A stretch of DNA of 64,000 nucleotides from JASHPR01 sp963739645 (lineage in GTDB: Bacteria; Actinomycetota; Actinomycetes; Streptosporangiales; Streptosporangiaceae): contig CAVUBM010000086.1 in NCBI GenBank assembly GCA_963739645.1, forward strand, positions 124,001 through 188,000, given 5' to 3'. Below are positions 46,772 to 55,917 of the stretch, piece after piece; the stretch's first letter is position 1; every line of letters begins with the position of its first letter. The translations under genes and the position numbers were made by a program. The notes below the pieces were generated by a model, which had not been told where the DNA came from, searched no databases, and was given only the letters and a program-made list of their open reading frames with translations.

Positions 46772-48474
46772 CCACCATCGACAAGCCGGCCGCCCAGGTC
46801 GTCGCGCCGACGAGCTACCGCAAGGGCTCGATCATCGCCGAATGGCTGTCGACCACCGACCACAAGATCATCGGTCACCTGTACCTGATCACCTCGTTCT
46901 TCTTCTTCATGGCCGGCGGCGCCATGGCCATGATCATGCGGGCCCAGCTGTGGGAACCCAACAACAGCCTGGTGACCGACCAGCAGTACAACGAGCTGTT
47001 CACCATGCACGGCACGATCATGCTGCTGCTGTTCGCGACCCCGCTGTTCGTCGGGTTCGCCAACGAGATCATGCCGCTGCAGATCGGCTCGCCCGACGTG
47101 GCGTTCCCGCGGATGAACCTGCTCAGCTACTACATGTTCGCGTTCGGCGGGCTGATCCTGCTGTTCAGTTTCCTCACGCCGGGCGGCTCCGCAGCCTTCG
47201 GCTGGTACGCGTACTCGCCGCTGACCAGTGCGCTGTACTCGCCGGGGATCGGCGGCGATATGTGGATCATGGGCCTGGTGCTATCCGGGCTCGGCACGAT
47301 CCTGAGCGGCGTCAACTTCGTCACCACGATCTTCTGCATGCGCTGCCCGGGCATGACCATGTTCCGGATGCCGATCTTCACCTGGAACATCCTGCTGACC
47401 AGCATGCTGGTGCTGCTGGCCTTCCCGGTGCTCGCGGCGGCCCTGCTGGTGCTCGAGGTCGACCGCAAGCTCGGCGCGCAGGTGTTCAGCGCGTCCAGTG
47501 GCGGGGCGATCCTGTGGCAGCACCTGTTCTGGTTCTTCGGCCATCCGGAGGTCTATATCGTGGCGTTGCCGTTCTTCGGCATCGCCACCGAAGTCCTGCC
47601 GGTGTTCGCTCGCAAGCCGCTGTTCGGCTACAAGGGGCTGGTCGGCGCCACCATCGCGATCGCCGGGCTGTCGCTGACCGTCTGGGCGCACCACATGTTC
47701 ACCACCGGTGCGGTGCTGCTGCCGTTCTTCTCGTTCATGACGTTCCTGATCGCGGTCCCGACCGGGGTGAAGTTCTTCAACTGGTGCGGCACGATCTGGC
47801 GCGGGCAGCTCAGCTTCGAGCCTGCGATGCTGTTCTCCCTAGGCTTCCTGATCGTGTTCCTGTTCGGCGGGCTCACCGGGATCATCCTGGCCTCGCCGCC
47901 GCTGGACTTCGCGGTCAGCGACTCGTACTTCGTGGTCGCGCACTTCCACTACGTGCTGTTCGGCACGGTCGTGTTCACCATGTTCAGCGGGTTCTACTTC
48001 TGGTGGCCGAAGTGGACCGGCAAGATCCTGGACAACACGCTCGGGAAATGGCATTTCTGGAGCGTCTTCATCGGCTTCAACATGACGTTCCTGGTGCAGC
48101 ACTGGATCGGCGTGGAGGGTATGCCGCGCCGGGTCGCGAACTACCCGTTCCTGCCCGGCGACGTGACCACGCTGAACCAGATTTCGTCCATCGGCGCGTT
48201 CATACTCGGGTTGTCGAACTTCATCTTCTTCTACAACATCTACAAGACCTGGAGGACGGGGGAGCGGGTCACCGCGGACGACCCGTGGGGCTTCGCCAAC
48301 TCGCTGGAGTGGGCGACATCCTGCCCGCCGCCGCGGCATAACTTCACCTCGATACCGCGCATCAGGTCCGAACGGCCCGCGTTCGACCTGCACTATCCAA
48401 ACATCAGGTCCGGCCGGGACCGCGAAGCCGAGCGGATCGCTGTCGGCGCGTCCACCGGCAGACGCGACGAGTGA
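46768..48474 (+). CDS. ctaD: Cytochrome c oxidase subunit I
   Basis: This is the catalytic subunit of the aa3 oxidase with about 12 membrane helices. The heme a ligand is in FTMHGTIMLLLF. The CuB His and cross-linked Tyr are in FFGHPEVYIVALP, the CuB His pair is in VWAHHMFTTG, and the heme a/a3 His ligands are in VVAHFHYVLFG. The C-terminal tail is soluble and basic. The GTG start overlaps the ctaC stop. Length is 568 aa from that start, normal for actinobacteria. Confidence 0.96.
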   Translation: MTTIDKPAAQVVAPTSYRKGSIIAEWLSTTDHKIIGHLYLITSFFFFMAGGAMAMIMRAQLWEPNNSLVTDQQYNELFTMHGTIMLLLFATPLFVGFANEIMPLQIGSPDVAFPRMNLLSYYMFAFGGLILLFSFLTPGGSAAFGWYAYSPLTSALYSPGIGGDMWIMGLVLSGLGTILSGVNFVTTIFCMRCPGMTMFRMPIFTWNILLTSMLVLLAFPVLAAALLVLEVDRKLGAQVFSASSGGAILWQHLFWFFGHPEVYIVALPFFGIATEVLPVFARKPLFGYKGLVGATIAIAGLSLTVWAHHMFTTGAVLLPFFSFMTFLIAVPTGVKFFNWCGTIWRGQLSFEPAMLFSLGFLIVFLFGGLTGIILASPPLDFAVSDSYFVVAHFHYVLFGTVVFTMFSGFYFWWPKWTGKILDNTLGKWHFWSVFIGFNMTFLVQHWIGVEGMPRRVANYPFLPGDVTTLNQISSIGAFILGLSNFIFFYNIYKTWRTGERVTADDPWGFANSLEWATSCPPPRHNFTSIPRIRSERPAFDLHYPNIRSGRDREAERIAVGASTGRRDE

Positions 48475-48490
48475 CGGCAGGGGTGTCTGA

Positions 48491-48886
48491 ATGAAGGTCG
48501 AGGGTTACCTGTTCCTCGGGTGCGCCGGGTTCTTCGCGGCCACAGACTATGTCTACTGGCATTTCTCGAAGGACCCGACCGGGACAACCGCGCTCGGGCT
48601 GGCCGTGGCGCTGGCCTTCCTGACCGGCTTCTACGTGCTGTTCACCGGGCGCCGGCTGCCACCGCGGCCCGAGGATGAGAACGAAGGCGAGATCGAGCAG
48701 GGCACCGGCGAGCTCGGCTTCTTCAGCCCGCACAGCTGGTGGCCTCTGTTCGTGGGCCTGGCCGCCGCGACCGCCGCGCTCGGGGTGGCCATCGGCTGGT
48801 GGATGTTCCTGATCGGGATGCTGGCCGTCCTCCTCGCCACCATCGGCTTCGTCTTCGAGTACTACCGCGGCAATTACGCGCACTGA
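48491..48886 (+). CDS. ctaF: Cytochrome c oxidase subunit IV (actinobacterial type)
   Basis: The 131-residue protein has four hydrophobic segments (GYLFLGCAGFFAATDYVYW, LGLAVALAFLTGFYVLF, LFVGLAAATAALGVAIGWW, FLIGMLAVLLATIGFVFEYY), with an acidic loop (PEDENEGEIEQG). This matches the small actinobacterial subunit IV encoded after ctaD. It lies 16 bases past the ctaD stop. Confidence 0.93.
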   Translation: MKVEGYLFLGCAGFFAATDYVYWHFSKDPTGTTALGLAVALAFLTGFYVLFTGRRLPPRPEDENEGEIEQGTGELGFFSPHSWWPLFVGLAAATAALGVAIGWWMFLIGMLAVLLATIGFVFEYYRGNYAH

Positions 48887-48956
48887 CCCGAGCCGGGCGT
48901 TCTCCCCGGCCCCCGGTCCTGACCGCAGGCCGGAGCGGCGGCGCTGGCTAATCCTC

Positions 48957-50104
48957 GCCGTGGGGATGGCCGCGATGACCGCGGGCTGCACCTTCCAGTA
49001 CGGACTGGCCTACCTGATCCCGGCGTTGCGGCGGGAAGGCATGTCGCTGGAGCAGGCCGGGCTCCTCGTCGCCTGCCCCACTGCCGGGCTGCTGCTGACG
49101 CTCATTCTGTGGGGCGCCGCGGCCGACCGGTGGGGGAGCGGCTGGTGCTCGGCTCGGGCCTGTCGGTGGCCGGGGCCGTGCTGCTGGCGGGCGCCGCCGC
49201 GCGGGACACCGTGGTGCTCGGCGCCTGCCTGGTTCTCGCGGGCGCCGCCGGGGCGTCGGTATACGCCGCGAGCGGGCGGCTCATCCTCGGCTGGTTCGCC
49301 GGGCACGAACGGGGCCTGGCCATGGGTATCCGGCAGAGCGCCCAGCCGCTCGGTGTGGCGGTCGCCGCGTTCACCTTGCCCACCATCGCGGATCACGGGC
49401 TCCCGGGCGCTCTGACCTTCCTCGGCGTGTTCTGCCTGGCCGCCGCGGCCCTGGTAGTGGCCCTGGTCCGGGACCCGCCGGCGTCGCGGACCCAGCGCCA
49501 GGAGAGCGGGGGATCGCCTTACCACACGCCGATGCTGTGGCGCATCCACGCCGCGAGCTCGCTGCTGGTGGTTCCGCAGTTCACCGTGGTCACGTTCGCG
49601 CTTGTGTTCCTGGTGGACGCCCGCGGCTGGCCCGCTGCCGAGGCCGGGCGGCTGCTGGCGGTGACCGCGCTGTGCGGCGCCGCCGTCCGCCTGCTGGCGG
49701 GCTACTGGTCCGACCGCGTCGGCAGCAGGATGGGCCCCATGCGCATCCTGGCCGTGGCTACCGGGCTGATCGTGCTGGTGGTGGCCGCGGGAGCGGCCAC
49801 CGGATCGGCCCTCGCGGTCGTGGCCTTGCTCGTCGCGGCGGTCGCGGTGGTGAGCACCAACGGGCTCGCCTTCACCGCAGTGGCCGAGCGGGCTGGCTCC
49901 TCCTGGGCGGGACGGGCTCTCGGCATCCAGAACACCGCCCAGAACGCGTTCGCGGCGGCTACGCCCCCGGTGGTCGCCGTCGCGATCGGCGCTGCGGGGT
50001 ATCCGGCCGTATTCGCGGCCGTTGCGTTCTTCCCGCTGGTGGCGGCCGTGCTGGTGCCGGTGGCTGCGGAGAGTTCGGCGAGCAGCCTGCCTGTATCGCG
50101 ATGA
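48957..50104 (+). CDS. MFS transporter, one apparent frameshift
   Basis: About 12 membrane helices are encoded. The first frame reads MTAGCTFQYGLAYLIPALRREGMSLEQAGLLVACPTAGLLLTLILWGAAADRWG, and the second continues ERLVLGSGLSVAGAVLLAGAAARDTVVLGACLVLAGAAGASVYAASGRLILGWF to the end. A single missing G in the GGGGG run at about 49132-49136 accounts for the break. The DRWG-ERLVL joint is the MFS loop 2-3 motif. The substrate is unknown. The GTG at 48957 is a tentative start. The gene follows ctaF and may be transcribed with it. Confidence 0.82.
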
Positions 50105-50471
50105 TTCGCTGAATAAGCTGCGCGGGCACAGCAACAGACGCATCGAGCTCGGCCGTCCCCGCGCAGCAGGGCCGGCCAAGGACCCGGGCGCTGGCCACTC
50201 GGTCCTGTCGGCCGTCACGTTGGCCGCTGCGCCCGTCAGGTCGGCCGCTGTGCCCGTCACCTCGGCTGCCACGGCACCGGCCGCCTCAGTGCAGTCAGCG
50301 GCCGCAGGCACCGGATCAGGCGGCAGCTCGGCCACGTCGGCCGCTGCGCCCGTCCTGTCGGCCGCCGCTCGCACCCTGGGCGGGCCAGGGTGTCCGGTGC
50401 GTGTCCGCGGCCGTAACGTTCTTCTCAGCGGCGGCCGGCAGGCCGGGCAGAACCCATCAGGAGGGCGGCGG
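50105..50471 (+). repeat. Intergenic stretch with degenerate TCGGCCGCTGCGCCCGTC repeats
   Basis: Between the MFS and nitroreductase genes lie degenerate copies of an 18-21 base unit (about 50219-50259 and 50338-50358, with shorter ones between). An open frame in phase with the nitroreductase runs through them as an Ala/Ser/Val-rich repeat, but it has no start with a ribosome site. I see no other feature. Confidence 0.5.
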
Positions 50472-51140
50472 ATGGACGTCTACGAAGCGCTGTACACCAC
50501 GCGGGCGATGCGCCGGGTGCGCCCCGACCCGATTCCGTACCCGGTCCAGGCGCGGATCCTGGACGCCGCGATCCGGGCACCCAGTGGCGGTAACACGCAG
50601 GCCTGGCGGTTCATCCTGGTGGACGATCCAGCGGTCAAGGCGGAACTGGGGCCGCTGTACCGGGACAGCCTGAGCCAGCTCTGGGCCACGGCGTACCGGG
50701 AGCGGGTGGAGCGCGCCCGGGCCAACCCGGATGATCCGGCCAGCGCCGCCACGCTCGGCATGGTGTCCTCCGCCCAGCATCTCGCCGACCACTTCGAGGA
50801 GGTGCCGCTCTTCCTGATCGCGTACTCGCGTGACGGCACCGGCGGCGGCTCCATCTTCCCGGCCGTGTGGAGTGCCCAGCTGGCCGCCCGCGCCGAGGGC
50901 GTGGGGAGCGCTCTGACCACCGTGCTCGGCGCGTTCCACGGTGCGGAGGCGAACGAGATCCTCGGCACGCCGGACGACGGCGGCTGGCAGATGGTGTGCT
51001 GCGTGTCGTTCGGTTACCCGACCGGCCGCTGGGGTGTCGCGGCGCGGCGCCCGGTGGGCCAGGTGGCGTACCGCAACGGCTGGGGAGACGAGCTCGGCCT
51101 GGAGATCCCCGGGCCGCTCTGGCCCCCGGGCCGTGCCTGA
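50472..51140 (+). CDS. Nitroreductase family protein
   Basis: The 222-residue FMN-dependent oxidoreductase begins MDVYEALYTTRAMRRVRPDPIPYPVQARILDAAIRAPSGGNTQAWRFILVDD, the usual FMN-binding start, and carries GWQMVCCVSFGYPTGRWG near the end. It probably reduces a nitro, quinone or similar compound with NAD(P)H. AGGAGGG lies before the ATG. It is convergent with qcrB. Confidence 0.9.
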   Translation: MDVYEALYTTRAMRRVRPDPIPYPVQARILDAAIRAPSGGNTQAWRFILVDDPAVKAELGPLYRDSLSQLWATAYRERVERARANPDDPASAATLGMVSSAQHLADHFEEVPLFLIAYSRDGTGGGSIFPAVWSAQLAARAEGVGSALTTVLGAFHGAEANEILGTPDDGGWQMVCCVSFGYPTGRWGVAARRPVGQVAYRNGWGDELGLEIPGPLWPPGRA

Positions 51141-51163
51141 TCTGCCCTCGGGGGGCTGGTCAG

Positions 51164-52879
51164 CTAGGAGCCGGCCGGGTGGTCCTGGCCATCATGGCCG
51201 GAGCCGTCGCCGGTGTCCTGGTCGTGCTCGCTGCCGGACGGGATCGCAGCGGGCTCACCTTCCCGGTGCCCGTTGCCGTGGCCGTCCCCATGCCCGTTGC
51301 CGTAGCCATAGCCGTGGCCGTCCATCGGTACGCTCTCGGTGAGGACCTTGTTGAGCTCCTGCCGGACCCGGCCCAGGCCGCCGCGCATATCGGGCGCGGG
51401 AACGTCCGGAGCGGCCGCGGTGGATCCCTCGGGCAGGCTGAGCGCCGGCTTCCTGGATTCGAGCACGGCGACCCCATCCTCGTCGAGTGGCTTCGTGTCC
51501 TCGACGAACCCGCCGCTCGGCAACTGGCGGATAATCCCGGTCTCGACACCATGCTCGAGTAGATGCAGGTCCTTACGCTGCAGCCCCAGGCAGATCCGCT
51601 TGGTCAGCCAGTAGGCCACGACGGGCACGATGAAGATCGCCCATCTGGCGATCTCGGTGGTCAGGTACAGGGAGATCTGCAAGTGGTCGGCCACAACGTC
51701 GTTGGCGCCCTCCAACCACAGCACCCCGTAGAACGCGATCGCGGCCATCCCGATCGCGGTCCTGGTGGGCGCGTTGCGTGGCCGGTCGTTGACGTGGTGC
51801 TCGCGCCTGTCGCCGGTGATCCACTGTTCCAGGAACGGCCAGATCGCCGCGCCGGTCAGGATGATGCCGAGCGGCACCAGGGCCGGGATGAGCACATTCC
51901 AGGCCACGGTATGACCGAAGATGTCCCAGGTCCAGCTCGGGGACATACGCAGCGAGCCCTCGAGGAAGCCCATGTAGAAGTCGGGCTGCGAGCCCGCCGA
52001 GATGCCCACCGGCGTGTAGGGGCCGTACAGCCAGATCGGGTTGATCTGCGCGAACGTGGACGCGAGCGCCAAGGTCGCGAACGTGAAGAAGAAGAACGCC
52101 CCGGTCTTGGCCATGAAGTACGGGTAGGTCGGGGCGCCGACCACGTTGGTGTCGGTGCGGCCCTTGCCCGGCATCTGGGTGTGCTTCTGCCAGAACATGA
52201 TGAACAGGTGGGCGGTGATCAGCGCCAGCAGCACCCCGGGGATCAGCAGCACGTGGATGATGTACAGCCGCGGGATGATGAGGTGACCCGGGAACAGGCC
52301 GCCGAACAGGAAGAACGACAGGTACGTGCCGACGATCGGGATGCCGAGTAGCACGCCCTCGGTGATCCGCAGCCCGGTGCCGGACAGCAGATCATCCGGC
52401 AGCGAATAACCGAACAGGCCCTCCAGCAGGGCCAGCGTGAACATCACGATCCCGATCAGCCAGTTCACCTCGCGCGGCTTGCGGTAGGCACCGGTGAAGA
52501 AGATCCGCAGCATGTGCACCAAGATCGCGGCCACGAACAGGTTCGCCGCCCAGTGGTGGATCTGCCGCATCAGCAGGCCGCCGCGGACGTCGAAGCTGAT
52601 GTTCAGCGTGGAGGCATACGCCTGGCTCATCCGGACGCCGTCGAGATGAGCGTAGGAGCCGTGGTAAACGACCTCGGTCATGCTGGGCTGGAACCAGAAC
52701 GTCAGGAACGTGCCGGTCAGCAGCAGGATGATGAACGAGTAGAGGGCGATCTCGCCGAGCAGGAACGTCCAGTGGTCGGGGAAGATCTTCCGGAACAGCG
52801 TGCGGAAGCCCTTGGCGCCGTGGAACCTGTCGTCCAGCCAGCCACCGGTGCCTTCGAGCAGCTTGGTGGTCATGCTCAT
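51164..52879 (-). CDS. qcrB: Cytochrome bc1 complex cytochrome b subunit
   Basis: The 571-residue subunit binds hemes bL and bH and the quinone sites. Ligand histidines are in RQIHHWAANLFVAAILVHMLRIFFTGAYRKPRE and in IHVLLIPGVLLALITAHLF, and the Qo-site region is FGYSLPDDLL with a PDFYMGFLEG segment. It is the long actinobacterial form. Uniquely, the C-terminus ends in a Gly/His/Tyr repeat (GHGYGYGNGHGDGHGNGH) followed by an acidic tail. The ATG at 52879 begins MSMTTKLLEG. It is the last gene of ctaE-qcrCAB. Confidence 0.95.
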   Translation of the reverse strand: MSMTTKLLEGTGGWLDDRFHGAKGFRTLFRKIFPDHWTFLLGEIALYSFIILLLTGTFLTFWFQPSMTEVVYHGSYAHLDGVRMSQAYASTLNISFDVRGGLLMRQIHHWAANLFVAAILVHMLRIFFTGAYRKPREVNWLIGIVMFTLALLEGLFGYSLPDDLLSGTGLRITEGVLLGIPIVGTYLSFFLFGGLFPGHLIIPRLYIIHVLLIPGVLLALITAHLFIMFWQKHTQMPGKGRTDTNVVGAPTYPYFMAKTGAFFFFTFATLALASTFAQINPIWLYGPYTPVGISAGSQPDFYMGFLEGSLRMSPSWTWDIFGHTVAWNVLIPALVPLGIILTGAAIWPFLEQWITGDRREHHVNDRPRNAPTRTAIGMAAIAFYGVLWLEGANDVVADHLQISLYLTTEIARWAIFIVPVVAYWLTKRICLGLQRKDLHLLEHGVETGIIRQLPSGGFVEDTKPLDEDGVAVLESRKPALSLPEGSTAAAPDVPAPDMRGGLGRVRQELNKVLTESVPMDGHGYGYGNGHGDGHGNGHREGEPAAIPSGSEHDQDTGDGSGHDGQDHPAGS

Positions 52880-52901
52880 CGGCTCATCATCCCCGCAGTC
52901 A

Positions 52902-53966
52902 TTATCCTCGCTCCCAGTAGCTCGGTCCAACCGGCTCGTGGAAGTCGCTCTGCGCCACCAGGAAGCCCTGCGCGTCGGTGGTGATCGGCAGCTGCGGCAG
53001 CGGCCGCGGCGCCGGGCCGAAGAGCACCTGGGCGCCACGCGGCGCGTCGAACGTCGACTGGTGGCACGGGCACAGAATGTGATGGGTGGTCTGCTCGTAG
53101 AGCGCCGCCGGGCAGCCGACGTGGGTGCAGATCTTCGAGTAGCAGACGATGCCGTCGACTGTCCAGTTCATCACCGTGGGCGGCTGCAGCACCCCGGCCT
53201 GGAACTTGATGATGATCGCGGTGGCCGCGGCCAGCGCGTCCTGGTCGTCCTGATAGCCATCAGGGACCACCGTGATCATCGCGCCGGGCGAGCTGAATTC
53301 GGCCGGGGTGATCGGCACGTTCGGCCCGTACCTGAGCAGCCGGGTGCCCTTGCGCCAGACGGTGTGCCGCAGCGAGGTGCCGGGCTGCGGGCCCATGTCG
53401 CGGAGCAGCACGACCGGGGCGGCCACCAGCGGCAAGGTCGCGGCGATGAGAGTACGCCGCAGCATCGGCCGCTTCACGAACTGGCTGGCGTCGGCGCCCT
53501 CCTCGAAGGTCTCCTTGAAGGCCTTCCTGGCCTCCGGGTCCGAGTTCAGCGGATGGCGCTGCTCGGTGAGCTCCACGTCCGGCATCAGATACCTGACCCA
53601 GAGCGTGGCCCCGATCGCGAGCGTGAGGAACACCACCGACATGGATGTGCCCAGGGCCAGGTTGGACCGCAGCACTGCGTCGACCGAGTGCACCTCGAGG
53701 CCCACGTAGGCGGCGATGAAGCCGACGCCGGCCACGAACGAGATTATGAAGAGCGTCACGACGACGCGCTCCACCTTCTTGGCCTTGCGCAGGTCGGGCG
53801 GGTCCGGTGGCAGTTCCCTGGGTGCGGGCAGCGCGCCCTCGTCGCCGTCGGCCCGCTCGCCGAGCAGCGTCCGGGCCTGCGCAGGCGGCGGCGTGCCGAT
53901 CACGCGGTGCGGGCCCGCAGGCGCTTCGGGGCTCCTCAGGCAGCCCGGCAGGGGTGGTGGGGTCAC
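52902..53966 (-). CDS. qcrA: Cytochrome bc1 complex Rieske iron-sulfur subunit
   Basis: The protein has three membrane helices, as in actinobacteria (VVVTLFIISFVAGVGFIAAYVGL, LGTSMSVVFLTLAIGATLWVRYLM, LIAATLPLVAAPVVLL), and a Rieske domain with the 2Fe-2S ligands in CTHVGC and CPCHQS. The GTG at 53966 overlaps the qcrC stop as GTGA. An ATG at 53970 (MSDPTTPAGLPEEP) is in another frame and also looks like a natural start, so a frameshift within the first 40 codons is possible. Confidence 0.93.
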   Translation of the reverse strand: MTPPPLPGCLRSPEAPAGPHRVIGTPPPAQARTLLGERADGDEGALPAPRELPPDPPDLRKAKKVERVVVTLFIISFVAGVGFIAAYVGLEVHSVDAVLRSNLALGTSMSVVFLTLAIGATLWVRYLMPDVELTEQRHPLNSDPEARKAFKETFEEGADASQFVKRPMLRRTLIAATLPLVAAPVVLLRDMGPQPGTSLRHTVWRKGTRLLRYGPNVPITPAEFSSPGAMITVVPDGYQDDQDALAAATAIIIKFQAGVLQPPTVMNWTVDGIVCYSKICTHVGCPAALYEQTTHHILCPCHQSTFDAPRGAQVLFGPAPRPLPQLPITTDAQGFLVAQSDFHEPVGPSYWERG

Positions 53967-54772
53967 TCATCGGCGGTTCCGGTCTTCCTGTGCTTCGCAG
54001 TTATGAACATCGCGGCCAGCACCATGAAGAGCAGCAGGCCGAGGAACACAACCAGGCCCTCGGTCACCGGGCCGACCCGGCCCAGGCTGAACCCGCCGGG
54101 GTTCGGCTCGGCCCTTACGCCGGTCACGTAGGCGATGACGTCGCGCTTCTCGTCCGGGGTGATCGTGGTGTTGTTGAAGACCGGCATGGCCTCGGGGCCG
54201 GTCAGCATGGCCTCGTAGATCTGCGTGGGCGTCGACGCGGTCAGCGGCGGCGCGGACTTGCCGTAGGTCAGCGCGCCGCCCGCGCCGTCGAAGTTGTGGC
54301 ACTGGGCGCAGTCAGCCGTGAACAGCGCCTGGCCGAGTGCAGTGTTAGCGCCCGAGCTGCTCACCTCGGCCGGGGTGGGGATCGCTGGGCCGCCGGCCAG
54401 GGACGCGATGTACGCGGCGACCGCGCGGGTCTCGGCCGGGTCCAGCTGCGGCGGCTTGCGGTCGTTCTCCGCCCCGGGCTCCTTGGCCGGCATCCGGCCG
54501 GTGCTCACCTGGAAGTCGACGGCGGCCGAGCCGACGCCGATCAGGCTCGGCGCGACCGCGGTGCCCTGCGCCTGGAGACCGTGACAGGTCGCGCACGTCT
54601 GCTGGAAGATCTGCTGGCCCTTCGCGATCTCAGCCTGCGACGCCGTGGGCGGGTTGGCAGCGGCCGAGTCGCCGCTCCCGGTGATGGTGGCGTACACCGC
54701 GCCTACCAGGACCAGCCCGAGCAGGACGACGACGTAGCTCGCGGCTCGCCGCCTGCGCCAGGTGAAGCTCAC
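53963..54772 (-). CDS. qcrC: Cytochrome bc1 complex diheme cytochrome c subunit
   Basis: The 269-residue protein has an N-terminal membrane anchor (ASYVVVLLGLVLVGAVYATI), two heme c sites (CATCHG and CAQCHN) and a C-terminal membrane helix (GLVVFLGLLLFMVLAAMFI). It replaces a soluble cytochrome c by passing electrons directly from bc1 to the aa3 oxidase. The GTG at 54772 (VSFTWRRRR) gives the usual length. It lies between ctaE and qcrA, in the standard actinobacterial order. Confidence 0.94.
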   Translation of the reverse strand: MSFTWRRRRAASYVVVLLGLVLVGAVYATITGSGDSAAANPPTASQAEIAKGQQIFQQTCATCHGLQAQGTAVAPSLIGVGSAAVDFQVSTGRMPAKEPGAENDRKPPQLDPAETRAVAAYIASLAGGPAIPTPAEVSSSGANTALGQALFTADCAQCHNFDGAGGALTYGKSAPPLTASTPTQIYEAMLTGPEAMPVFNNTTITPDEKRDVIAYVTGVRAEPNPGGFSLGRVGPVTEGLVVFLGLLLFMVLAAMFITAKHRKTGTADE

Positions 54773-54792
54773 TGCTGACCCCAGACTTCCGC

Positions 54793-55435
54793 TCAGGCGA
54801 TTAGGTAGATGGTGGTGAACAGGCCGATCCACACGACGTCGACGAAATGCCAGTAGTACGAGACGACGATGGCACTGACCTGTTGCTCGTGCGTGACGCT
54901 CTTGGCTGCATAGGTCCTGCCCAGCAGGAACAGGAACGCGACCAGGCCGCCGGCCACGTGCAGCCCGTGAAACCCGGTGGTCAGGTAGAACACCGAGCCG
55001 TAGTTGCTGGACGACAGCGTCAGGTGCTGCTTCCTGACCAGGTCGAACAGGTACTCATACCCCTGGCCCAGGTCGAAGTAGAGACCCATCAGGAAGGTCA
55101 GCGCGTACCACTCGCGCAGCCCCCAGGACATCGGCCTGGAAGATGCTCCTGGTGCGCTTGACTTGCCCGCGCTCGATCGCGAACACACCCATCTGGCAGG
55201 TCACACTGGAGAGCAGCAGCACCAGCGTGTTGGTGGTGGCCAGGGGGATATCGAGCTCTACCGGCGGCCAGGGCTTGCCCAGGCCAATGTCGACCGAGCG
55301 GATCGTGAAGTACATGGCGAACAGCGCCGCAAAGAACATCAGCTCGGAGGACAGCCAGACGATCGTGCCCACGCTGACCAGGCTTGGCCGGTTCAGGGGC
55401 GTGCGGGGGGTTACCTCGGTCGTTGCTGTCGCCAC
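54793..55435 (-). CDS. ctaE: Cytochrome c oxidase subunit III, one apparent frameshift
   Basis: The first frame encodes MATATTEVTPRTPLNRPSLVSVGTIVWLSSELMFFAALFAMYFTIR ... CQMGVFAIERGQVKRTRSIFQ, and the second RPMSWGLREWYALTFLMGLYFDLGQGYEYLFDLV ... FHGLHVAGGLVAFLFLLGR ... SYYWHFVDVVWIGLFTTIYLIA. Joined, these form complete subunit III with its five or more helices. The break is at about 55128-55138 and one base restores it. Because the other oxidase genes are intact, a sequencing error is the likeliest cause. The GTG at 55435 has no clear ribosome site. Confidence 0.92.
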
Positions 55436-55503
55436 GGGGCCATTATTACGACACCGCGTAGGCGGTGCACGCGCGACCCCCCGGGTCGGTAGCATCCAGT
55501 TCC

Positions 55504-55905
55504 ATGAAGGTCGCCACGTACAGCCACGATGCGGACACACGGGCCAGGATGAGGCTCGCGATCGGTCGCCGCCCCGCCCCTGACGTGCCGGAGGCGGAGG
55601 TGATCGAAGTGGCCACCCACCCGGCTCTGATCCGGCTGCTCGACGCGGGCGAGGTGGACGTCATGGTGCTGGACGGCGAGGCGCAGCCAGCCGGCGGCAT
55701 GGGCGTCTGCCGCCAGGCCAAGGACGAGATCTACAACTGCCCGCCGGTGCTGCTGATCATCGGCCGGGCCGATGACGGCTGGCTGGCCACCTGGTCCCGG
55801 GCCGACGCGGTGGTGAGCCACCCGATCGACCCGGCCGCCCTCGCGCACGCCCTGGCCGGCCTGATGCGCCAGCGAGCGGCGGGCACCGCCGTGGCCAACA
55901 ACTGA
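55504..55905 (+). CDS. Stand-alone receiver-like protein, 133 aa
   Basis: The protein reads MKVATYSHDADTRARMRLAIGRRP ... VDVMVLDGEAQPAGGMGVCRQAKDEIYNCPPVLLIIGRADDGWLATWSRADAVVSHPIDPAALAHALAGLM. The strand-helix order and the Asp in VLDGE resemble a response-regulator receiver, but the acidic pocket (DD) and the conserved Lys are not preserved, and there is no output domain. It is divergent from ctaE and 12 bases before trpD, so it may share the trpD transcript. It may be a non-phosphorylated signalling protein. Confidence 0.7.
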   Translation: MKVATYSHDADTRARMRLAIGRRPAPDVPEAEVIEVATHPALIRLLDAGEVDVMVLDGEAQPAGGMGVCRQAKDEIYNCPPVLLIIGRADDGWLATWSRADAVVSHPIDPAALAHALAGLMRQRAAGTAVANN

Positions 55906-55917
55906 GCGGGCGGACCG

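Noticed and set aside
53850..53970. Frameshift in the N-terminus of qcrA
   Set aside because: Two overlapping starts in different frames both look plausible (ATG 53970, GTG 53966), but the N-terminus of this family is variable and the GTG frame is continuous to the end, so no break can be shown.
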